Source: Parachlamydia sp.
GTDB taxonomy: Bacteria > Chlamydiota > Chlamydiia > Chlamydiales > Parachlamydiaceae
Length of the DNA stretch: 5,891 nt
Assembly (NCBI GenBank): GCA_021298935.1
Contig: JAJTHR010000307.1
Span: 1-5,891 of the forward strand
Reading direction: 5' to 3'
The translations under genes and the position numbers were made by a program. How positions within the stretch are numbered: the first letter of the stretch is position 1; each line of letters starts with the position of its first letter. Of the stretch, positions 1-5,781 are shown in pieces. Under the pieces are notes generated by a model that was given only the letters and a program-made list of their open reading frames with translations, was not told where the DNA came from and did not search any database.

Positions 1-133
1 AAAAAAAAAGGGCAAAACCAAAAAATGCCGCCAACAGGCCTGTCCACCAAGTCCATACAGGCTGCCCAAAGGCAACCAGGAAAAAAGAGAGGATGATTAA
101 ACTGTATTTTTTAACTAAATGGGTTGGAGGCAT
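1..133 (-). CDS. lnt: Probable apolipoprotein N-acyltransferase, N-terminal fragment (runs off window)
   Basis: This is a partial minus-strand gene whose only in-frame start is the ATG at 133-131. It gives 44 codons before the window edge. The protein begins MPPTHLVKKYS, then a long hydrophobic stretch (about residues 11-22), a short turn containing GQPVW (23-27), and a second aromatic-rich hydrophobic stretch to residue 44. Two membrane helices split by an AFGQP-type turn are typical of the Lnt N-terminus (LAFxPF/xxxP pattern), and I recall a very similar AFGQP segment in chlamydial Lnt. Lnt adds the third acyl chain to the N-terminal cysteine of lipoproteins in the inner membrane. The start lies inside the end of the upstream ligase gene (19-nt overlap), so translational coupling is likely; only a weak GAG lies upstream as a ribosome-binding site. 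The catalytic nitrilase-type domain is outside the window, so the family call rests on the N-terminus alone. A different polytopic membrane protein is possible. Confidence 0.6.
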   Translation of the reverse strand, partial: MPPTHLVKKYSLIILSFFLVAFGQPVWTWWTGLLAAFFGFALFF

Positions 134-2463
134 GCGGCCGCTCGATTGAATATCAATGTTTCAAGGAAAGGAAGGGGGGCCAGGGATGGATTTTCTGCAA
201 GCGCCTGATGATAAAGAACTGTGGAGGGTGTCAGAGCCGGAAGTGTGTTAGCTTCAATGACAATCATTTGATGGGAAGAAAGGTTAAAAAAAACGTCCAG
301 ACGGGCATAATTCTCAATACCTAACGCTTGCGCTGCTTTTTCACTTAAGCGCTTGATCTTTTCAATCCCGTTAAAGTCAATGATGGAGGGAGGAGGAGGG
401 GTCAAATTAATTCCGGTTCCTCCCTGAAACTTATCTTCCAAACTTAAAACGGCTCCTGGTGCAATTGTCAAACTAGGGGTCAGAGCGTGGTACTCCCCTG
501 CCTTTTCAAGCACACCCACAGTCAATTCGACAAAACCATCCTTTTTTTCATGGATAATTCCCTTTTCAGAGCTGAAGATCCGGTCGGCCTCCACATAGGG
601 TTCGAGCAAGAATTCTTCCCCATCCACCGCCATTTCCACTTCCTCAAATTGATTTTGGAATGTTGCAGGGGGAATAACAGTTGCTTTTTCATGGACTAAA
701 GCGGCGTAGAGCTTGAGATCGCTGGCTGACCCTAAAATGACAATACCTGCAGAACAGCCATCCTTTCGCGGCTTGATGATCAACTTAAAACAGCGGAGCA
801 GGCTTGTCAGACGTGCCCACTCCAGGTCTCCATTAAAAGATTCCGCAAATTGCAAAATGGCCTTAGGAAGTGAGATAAGAGCACTGTCATTCAAGTGCTG
901 GATCGCCTGCCCTGTCGATAATTTATCCATACATAAAGCGGAGGCTGTGGCTCTTGAACCATTATAATTTAAGCCATAGCAGTCAATCTTGTGCTGAAGG
1001 GTGCCATTTTCCCCCTCTCCTCCATGCAAGGCTAAAAATAGAAAGGCCTCTTGGGCTTGTGAATAACTTAGAAAATGATCAAGAGTCATTTTTACTGGTC
1101 TGCCGTCTTCCTTCAAAGCGATTTGTAATTTCTTTTGAACCTTTTGAATCAAATGAGTCGGCACGGCAGTGGAACAGCGTGCAAAAATTTCTTCGACTGT
1201 ATGATCGAGTGCGTAAGCATAGGGAAGTTGCCAGATAAACCCTTCCTTGTCCCATAAATAGGGGGAGGGTGCGTAAGTCCCAGAATGCGAGAGCTTCAGC
1301 CACACATTTGTTCCACTCATTAACGACACTTGCCTTTCCGCATTTTTCCCCCCAAAAAGAACGTGGACTTTTAATTTATCACCGCTCGTCTTTATGACTT
1401 CTTCATCTGGAATCGGGAGTTTGAAGCGCCGGCAAGCAGAAGACAGGATCAAAAGCAATGTTTGTCTATGTGTTAGGCCGATGAGAGAGGCCTGTCTGAA
1501 AAGAAAACTGTTTTGTTCTAGGCCGCTTAAAGGGTTGAAATCTGTAAAATAAATGGTGCCATCTTCCATGAGCCACCCATCCAAACGGGCAAAATCATGC
1601 ATGTTAAATGACGAAAAGAGGGCTTCTGCTATCTGTTGGATCGATGCAATTTCCGCTTCGGAAAATCGGGCCGGTGTATGATAAGTTGTTTGATTGGTCG
1701 GCAAGTATTTCTTACGGTAATCAAACAGGGTGGGACCCTTATCGGCCAATTCGACTTCAGTAGGAAGGAGAGCTACAGGCCCCATTGAAGGGCTTTCCAA
1801 AACAACGATCGTAAATTCACGTCCTTTGCAATAAGGCTCAAGAAGGACTTTTTGAAAAGGGTCCTTTTGCCATAATAATTCCGCTTGTCTCTTCCCGTCT
1901 GAAGGGTTCTTTACAATAGACACGCCAAGGGAGGAGCCGCCGATAGCCGGTTTAATGACAGCACAGTCAATTGCCAGCTCGAAAAAAAAATCCTGAAAAG
2001 CAGAAAGCGGGGCTGGATGCTTAAGGCAAAGAGAAGGAAGAGTGGGATAGCCCTGTCTTTTTAAGAAGCGGCTCGCTGCATTTTTGCAAAAAAGTTGCTT
2101 GCAGGCTGCACTTCCAGAACCCACAAAGGGCACGTCGCTCCCTTCTAATAATTCCTGCAGCTCTCCATCCTCGCCATAAGGTCCATGAATAAGGGGGAAA
2201 ACAAGATCGACTGATTTTAAGAAACGGGCAAGAGAAGCTTCGTCCAGCCTCTCTTCACTCTCAAGTCTATAGTCAAAATCAGCCGGAGTATTGGAGTAAA
2301 GCTGTCCCTGAGGAAGCAGGTAAAATTTTTTATCCCGATCGACAAAAAGGGGAGCAATTTCAATCGAGCTGCAGGACAAGTGATCAAGAACAGAACGAGC
2401 TGAATTTAATGAAATACCTCTTTCATCCGAGGGACCCCCAAAAATAAGAGCAATTTTAAGCAT
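115..2463 (-). CDS. ddl: Tandem (fused) D-alanine--D-alanine ligase, two ATP-grasp modules
   Basis: A 782-residue cytoplasmic protein made of two full-length Ddl modules, about twice the usual 300-360 residues. Ddl joins two D-alanines using ATP for the peptidoglycan stem peptide. Module 1 (about 1-345) has the GGPSDER substrate loop (E14-R15), HGPYGEDG (93-100), KPAIGGSSLG (171-180), EPYCKGRE (209-216), an omega loop FDYRKKY (247-253), and Mg-site region RLD (293-295) then TDFNPLSG (307-314), where the usual Glu is Asp308. A linker (about 346-363) leads to module 2 (364-782): GGKNAER (371-377), HGGEGENG (480-487), KPRKDGCSAG (564-573), an EPY (621) to ELTVGVL (646-652) segment with a longer insert, an omega-loop candidate LEDKF (676-680), RLD (721-723) and a canonical EANTLPALTP (737-746). 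The start ATG leads directly into the Ddl beta strand; no good Shine-Dalgarno is visible. It is divergent from the rRNA methyltransferase gene and overlaps the downstream lnt-like gene. No MurC domain is present, unlike the Chlamydia MurC-Ddl fusion. The family assignment is firm; substrate specificity is inferred. Confidence 0.93.
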   Translation of the reverse strand: MLKIALIFGGPSDERGISLNSARSVLDHLSCSSIEIAPLFVDRDKKFYLLPQGQLYSNTPADFDYRLESEERLDEASLARFLKSVDLVFPLIHGPYGEDGELQELLEGSDVPFVGSGSAACKQLFCKNAASRFLKRQGYPTLPSLCLKHPAPLSAFQDFFFELAIDCAVIKPAIGGSSLGVSIVKNPSDGKRQAELLWQKDPFQKVLLEPYCKGREFTIVVLESPSMGPVALLPTEVELADKGPTLFDYRKKYLPTNQTTYHTPARFSEAEIASIQQIAEALFSSFNMHDFARLDGWLMEDGTIYFTDFNPLSGLEQNSFLFRQASLIGLTHRQTLLLILSSACRRFKLPIPDEEVIKTSGDKLKVHVLFGGKNAERQVSLMSGTNVWLKLSHSGTYAPSPYLWDKEGFIWQLPYAYALDHTVEEIFARCSTAVPTHLIQKVQKKLQIALKEDGRPVKMTLDHFLSYSQAQEAFLFLALHGGEGENGTLQHKIDCYGLNYNGSRATASALCMDKLSTGQAIQHLNDSALISLPKAILQFAESFNGDLEWARLTSLLRCFKLIIKPRKDGCSAGIVILGSASDLKLYAALVHEKATVIPPATFQNQFEEVEMAVDGEEFLLEPYVEADRIFSSEKGIIHEKKDGFVELTVGVLEKAGEYHALTPSLTIAPGAVLSLEDKFQGGTGINLTPPPPSIIDFNGIEKIKRLSEKAAQALGIENYARLDVFFNLSSHQMIVIEANTLPALTPSTVLYHQALAENPSLAPLPFLETLIFNRAAACLQPI

Positions 2464-2497
2464 ATGTCTAGCGTAGGGATAAGTTGATCAATAATTT

Positions 2498-2516
2498 AAC
2501 ATAGGAATTCAATGTT
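2498..2516. promoter_or_regulatory. Imperfect dyad in the divergent intergenic region (possible operator)
   Basis: AACAT and ATGTT arms flank a near-symmetric centre built on GAATTC; only the position pair next to the arms fails, with one further G.T pair. It sits 36-54 bp upstream of the ligase ATG and 18 bp before the -35 element of the rightward promoter, where a regulator of either gene could bind. A second short perfect palindrome, TTGATCAA, lies at 2484-2491. Short AT-rich dyads occur by chance, no known operator is recognised, and no convincing sigma70 promoter for the leftward gene was found here. Confidence 0.2.
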
Positions 2517-2533
2517 GTAAATGACTTAAGTGT

Positions 2534-2562
2534 TTGACGACACGTCCTGAATCTGCTAGACT
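2534..2562 (+). promoter_or_regulatory. Sigma70/sigma66-type promoter for the methyltransferase-surA-ksgA unit
   Basis: TTGACG at 2534-2539 (5 of 6 consensus) is separated by exactly 17 bp from TAGACT at 2557-2562 (4 of 6). Only six bases lie between the -10 element and the ATG at 2569. Transcription should therefore start at or within a few bases of the start codon, giving a leaderless or near-leaderless message. This agrees with the absence of a Shine-Dalgarno sequence and with in-frame stops at 2548 and 2557 just upstream. Confidence 0.6.
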
Positions 2563-2568
2563 ATCAGC

Positions 2569-3696
2569 ATGAAAATTCCATTCCGTGACCACCACTTACT
2601 TACTTTGCTGGACGCTTACGATCAGCAAACACTGCCGCTGGATCTCTTTATCAGCCACTATTTTCGCGAACACTCCGCACTTGGGTCGAAAGACCGCGGC
2701 TTCATTGCAGAAACCATTTATGCGCTCGTACGCTGGCAAGGCTTGCTTGATCACCTTTCCGAATCGACCTCTTGGGCAAAAAGGTATGAAACCTACCTTG
2801 CAACCGATTTTGAGGCCATTCAAAAAAGAGACGACCTCCCCCCCTATCTCCGTGTCAGTTTTCCTGAACACCTTTTTAAATTAATAGCAGACGACTATGG
2901 GATTGAGACGGCCATGGAGCTTTGCCTGATCAGCAATACGCCTGCTCCAACCACTATCCGGGCCAATGCCTTGAAAATCTCAAGGGATGATCTTTATCAG
3001 CGTTGGAAAGAGACCTATTCGGTGACTCCAACTGATATCTCGCCTGATGGAATTACGTTTCAGAAAAAAATCCATTTTTTCACTCTCCCTGAATTTAAAG
3101 AGGGTCTTTTCGAAATTCAAGACGAGGGAAGCCAGTTGCTGGCCGGGCTTGTTCATGCAAATCCTGGGGACAATGTGCTGGACTATTGTTCGGGTTCAGG
3201 AGGAAAAACTCTCGCTATTGCCCCCAGGCTAAATCTTAAGGGGCAAATTTATTTGCATGACATCCGCCCTTTTGCTTTGCAGGAAGCTAAAAAGCGCTTG
3301 AAAAGAGCCGGGATTCAAAACTGCCAGATTTTACAAGCCGACAGCCCGCAGCTTGCCCGCTTAAAAAAGAAGATGCAATGGGTACTGGCCGATGTCCCGT
3401 GTACTGGCACCGGAACAATGCGCCGCAATCCTGACATGAAATGGAAATTTGATGGGGAAATGCTCGAGAGGCTGGTTGGTCAACAGCGGATGATTTTTGA
3501 AAAAGCCCTCAGTTTCCTTCGACCCGATGGTCACATTGTCTACGGAACCTGCAGCCTCCTTAAAGAGGAAAATCAAAATCAAGTCCTTCACTTTATAAAA
3601 ACTTACGATTTGCAAATTGTTGGAGAGATTTTTCAATCCCTTCCCTCGATTGGCGGAATGGACGGCTTTTTTGGAGTTGTCCTTAAAAGGGTTTAA
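2569..3696 (+). CDS. RsmB/NOP (Sun)-family rRNA cytosine-C5 methyltransferase
   Basis: A 375-residue SAM-dependent RNA methyltransferase. Residues 1-70 resemble the NusB-like N-terminal part of RsmB (hydrophobic helices around LPLDLFISHYF, then SKDRGFIAETIYALVRW at 40-56). Residues about 95-190 are the family's linker and RNA-binding part, ending FEIQDEGSQL. The Rossmann-type catalytic domain has the SAM loop VLDYCSGSGGKT (203-214), acidic D231, motif IV ADVPCTGTG (274-282) with C278, and motif VI YGTCSLLKEEN (325-335) with C328, the expected nucleophile. The two cysteines are the hallmark of RNA m5C methyltransferases; the end GGMDGFFGVVLKR is also typical. It is shorter than E. coli RsmB (about 429 residues) and shows no separate PUA domain, so the exact rRNA position (C967-equivalent for RsmB) cannot be assigned from sequence alone. 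The start is fixed by stops immediately upstream. It is the first gene of a probable three-gene unit. Confidence 0.9.
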   Translation: MKIPFRDHHLLTLLDAYDQQTLPLDLFISHYFREHSALGSKDRGFIAETIYALVRWQGLLDHLSESTSWAKRYETYLATDFEAIQKRDDLPPYLRVSFPEHLFKLIADDYGIETAMELCLISNTPAPTTIRANALKISRDDLYQRWKETYSVTPTDISPDGITFQKKIHFFTLPEFKEGLFEIQDEGSQLLAGLVHANPGDNVLDYCSGSGGKTLAIAPRLNLKGQIYLHDIRPFALQEAKKRLKRAGIQNCQILQADSPQLARLKKKMQWVLADVPCTGTGTMRRNPDMKWKFDGEMLERLVGQQRMIFEKALSFLRPDGHIVYGTCSLLKEENQNQVLHFIKTYDLQIVGEIFQSLPSIGGMDGFFGVVLKRV

Positions 3697-3730
3697 GACT
3701 ATCATTTACGCTAAAAAACCTTTAATAATT

Positions 3731-4795
3731 ATGAAGCCATATCTATTTGCCCATTTATTTGCCCTTTCTTTTAGTTTATGCTCCCTTGAAGCCTTGAAAC
3801 CTGAATCTTTCATGGAACAAACGGAACAAAAAATCTTTATTAATAACCGCATCCTTGCACGTGTGAATGGAAAGCCGCTCTCAACGTTTGACATTGTAAA
3901 AAAATTAGATGTCACCTTCTTCAGACAATATCCTGAATATGCCTCCTCTTCGCAAGCCCGCTTTCAATACTATCAGGTCAATTGGAAGTACGCTTTAGAT
4001 GAATTGATCAATAAGGAATTGATTTTAGCTGATGCCAAAGAAAGTAAAATCGAAGTTTCAGGCGGAGATGTCAGGCAGGAAATTGAAGAAACATTCGGAC
4101 CAAATATTATTGCTAACTTGGATAAAATCGGCATCAGCTACGATGAAGCGTCCAAAATGATCGAAGGGGATATTCTGCTAAAACGCATGATCGGATCACG
4201 CGTCAATGGCAAAGCTCTGCGGCTTGTCACCCCCTCGAAAGTGCGCCAAGCGTACGACGACTTTCTCCAAAACCCCGATAACGCCCGCCTAACTATCTGG
4301 AACTACCGCGCGGTGACAGTCAAAGATAGAAGCCTTGAGAAAGCAGAAGAGGTCGCGAACGCCGCTTATGGCTTGTTGATGGAAGGGGTCGCCATGGATG
4401 ATTTAATTCCGGAATTAAAAAAACGGAAGTTGATTGGACGCCGTGGCAAAGTTACCGTATCCAATGTCATAAAAAATAATGAAAAAGAACTTTCTGCTGT
4501 TTACCGCGATGTCTTGAATGGAATGGAGAACGGAATGCTAAGCCAGCCATTTGCCCACAAAAGCCGTGCTGAACATGCCACCGTCTACCGTATTTTATTT
4601 GTACAGGACAAGCAGCCGGGCAGTTTTCCAAGCTTCAAAGAAATGGAAAACGTTTTAAAAGAACGGCTGCTGAATGATGTGGCAGACCAGGAAACAGAAT
4701 TTTATATTCAAAAATTGAGACAGCATTATCACCTGCGGGAAAGCGACCTTGAAGGGATGATACCACCTGTTTACCAGCCCTTTATTTTAATTTAA
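3731..4795 (+). CDS. SurA-like exported chaperone with degenerate parvulin-type domain
   Basis: A 354-residue protein from the ATG at 3731, 34 nt after the methyltransferase stop. This start gives a plausible Sec signal peptide: MKPY, a hydrophobic core LFAHLFALSFSLCSL (5-19), and a possible cleavage site near residue 21. The mature protein opens with a SurA N-domain pattern: ARVNGKPLSTFDIVKKL (43-59), ALDELINKELILADAKES (88-105), then IEVSGGDVRQEIEETFG (107-123). Residues about 185-295 resemble a diverged parvulin PPIase domain (NGMENGMLSQPFAHKS at 263-278, then TVYRILFVQ at 284-292), followed by a C-terminal helix FKEMENVLKERLLNDV. The family role is chaperoning outer-membrane proteins through the periplasm; prolyl isomerase activity is uncertain because the parvulin domain is hard to match. 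I recall a poorly characterised gene in the same place beside ksgA in Chlamydia trachomatis (CT355), but this is from memory. The stop codon TAA directly abuts the ATG of ksgA. Confidence 0.75.
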   Translation: MKPYLFAHLFALSFSLCSLEALKPESFMEQTEQKIFINNRILARVNGKPLSTFDIVKKLDVTFFRQYPEYASSSQARFQYYQVNWKYALDELINKELILADAKESKIEVSGGDVRQEIEETFGPNIIANLDKIGISYDEASKMIEGDILLKRMIGSRVNGKALRLVTPSKVRQAYDDFLQNPDNARLTIWNYRAVTVKDRSLEKAEEVANAAYGLLMEGVAMDDLIPELKKRKLIGRRGKVTVSNVIKNNEKELSAVYRDVLNGMENGMLSQPFAHKSRAEHATVYRILFVQDKQPGSFPSFKEMENVLKERLLNDVADQETEFYIQKLRQHYHLRESDLEGMIPPVYQPFILI

Positions 4796-5629
4796 ATGTA
4801 TCGGCCCACTGAGCTTAGGCTCTTTTTAAATGAGCTTGGAATCCGGCCCAAAAAGGGTTTATCGCAAAATTTTTTGATCGATGGCAATATCATCCGCAAA
4901 ATTTTGCTCTCCTCCCAAGTGGAAGAAGGGGACCTTGTCCTTGAAGTCGGCCCCGGGCCCGGCTCGCTCACTCAAGCCCTGTTGGAAAAAGGGGCCCGCG
5001 TCGTTGCTGTCGAGAAGGATGAAGCTCTCGCCAGCGCTCTCATGCGCCTACAAACACCTGATGGGCGTCTTCAAGTATTTTGCCATGATATAATGACCTT
5101 TGATCTGCAACAGCATCTTCCTGTAACAGAAAAAAAAGTCAAACTAATCGCCAATCTACCCTATCACTTGACGACTCCGATCCTTGCTCAAATGGCTCTT
5201 CAAAACACCCTTTTTTCTTCCCTGACCGTCATGGTGCAAGATGAAGTCGGCCGGCGAATGACCGCACAGCCTGGAAACTCTGACTACAGCTCCTTCACAG
5301 TCTTTTTAAATTTTTACACATCCCCTCAATATGCGTTTAAAGTCAGCCGTAATTGCTTTTATCCTGTGCCTAAAGTGGACTCTGCCATTATTGTTCTTCC
5401 TCTGCATCCTCCCCCCGCAGACATTGATAGCGTTTTGTTTTTCAAAATGACCAGGCAAGCCTTCGAGCACAGGCGCAAAATGCTAAAAGCTTCCTTGAAA
5501 GAAATGTACCCCCCTGAAAAAATTTGTGCTTGCCTTGAACTAATAGGGCAAAATCCTTTGGCTCGTCCTGAAGTCCTCTCCTTAGAGGAATTCATTCAAC
5601 TTTTTGAGCAATTAAATAGACCGAAGTGA
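4796..5629 (+). CDS. ksgA: 16S rRNA (adenine1518-N6/adenine1519-N6)-dimethyltransferase
   Basis: A 277-residue KsgA/RsmA, the normal length. The enzyme dimethylates two adjacent adenines in the 3'-terminal hairpin of 16S rRNA late in 30S assembly. Visible motifs are KKGLSQNFLIDGNIIRKI (19-36), SAM motif I VLEVGPGPGSLTQALL (48-63), acidic E73 in VAVEKDEAL, the D98 region (FCHDIM), the catalytic NLPY at 120-123 followed by HLTTPIL, then MVQDEVGRRMTAQPG (146-160), FKVSRNCFYPVPKVDSA (181-197) and FEHRRKMLKASL (223-234) of the C-terminal RNA-binding part. All expected catalytic elements are present and the frame is intact. The ATG follows the SurA-like stop with no gap and has no Shine-Dalgarno of its own, so reinitiation or coupling is likely. 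The wording of these motifs is close to what I know of chlamydial KsgA. Confidence 0.96.
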   Translation: MYRPTELRLFLNELGIRPKKGLSQNFLIDGNIIRKILLSSQVEEGDLVLEVGPGPGSLTQALLEKGARVVAVEKDEALASALMRLQTPDGRLQVFCHDIMTFDLQQHLPVTEKKVKLIANLPYHLTTPILAQMALQNTLFSSLTVMVQDEVGRRMTAQPGNSDYSSFTVFLNFYTSPQYAFKVSRNCFYPVPKVDSAIIVLPLHPPPADIDSVLFFKMTRQAFEHRRKMLKASLKEMYPPEKICACLELIGQNPLARPEVLSLEEFIQLFEQLNRPK

Positions 5630-5686
5630 ATTCAAAAGTTGGAATTTTGACAAGGAAGCGTCCAAAGCTTGAGTTTTACCTCATTA
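5630..5686. other. AT-rich spacer after ksgA
   Basis: No gene or start codon of interest is seen. A short 6-bp inverted repeat (TCAAAA at 5632, TTTTGA at 5645) lies right after the ksgA stop but is too weak and too AT-rich to call. The spacer joins the hairpin that begins at 5687. Confidence 0.5.
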
Positions 5687-5720
5687 TATGAACCTATTCC
5701 ATTAGTGGGATAGGTTCATA
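5687..5720. terminator. Strong stem-loop downstream of ksgA, possible transcription terminator
   Basis: TATGAACCTATTCC (5687-5700) pairs with GGGATAGGTTCATA (5707-5720) over 14 bp with a single G.U. One more A-U pair closes it to a four-base loop (TTAG). It is 57 bp after the ksgA stop, a natural end for the three-gene unit. There is no run of T after either arm, so a classical intrinsic terminator is not shown. It may instead protect the 3' end of the mRNA or be a protein-binding dyad. The structure is certain; the function is inferred. Confidence 0.45.
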
Positions 5721-5781
5721 GCAACTAATTTAAAATTATCATGATTGAGTAACTTATACCATTTCCCGAAATTAAAATCAT

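Noticed and set aside
131..141. SphI-like GCATGC next to a NotI site, resembling a cloning polylinker
   Set aside because: The ligase frame runs through it to a stop, and the overlapping membrane-protein frame starts in it and continues into natural sequence, so vector contamination is unlikely.
124..1303. Several open frames of 60-95 codons opposite or within the ligase gene
   Set aside because: They overlap a well-supported gene and show no family motifs, signal peptides or ribosome-binding sites; they are shadow frames.
1982..1990. Run of nine A (T9 in the ligase coding strand) as a slippage or frameshift site
   Set aside because: The frame is intact on both sides and no alternative product is supported; a sequencing or slippage effect cannot be judged here.
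3682..3727. Inverted repeat AAAGGGTTT / AAACCTTT between the methyltransferase and SurA-like genes as a terminator
   Set aside because: It is short, needs a bulge, has a large loop and lacks a T run; the close spacing favours cotranscription.
3617..3730. Longer start for the SurA-like gene (38 extra codons from 3617)
   Set aside because: It would overlap the methyltransferase by 80 nt and bury the signal peptide that begins at 3731; the extra residues look like out-of-frame methyltransferase sequence.
5632..5650. Hairpin TCAAAA/TTTTGA just after the ksgA stop
   Set aside because: The stem has only six mostly A-T pairs with a seven-base loop and no T tract follows.
5647..5690. TTGACA at 5647-5652 as a -35 element
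   Set aside because: No acceptable -10 hexamer lies 16-18 bp downstream; the TATAT-like bases come about 30 bp later.
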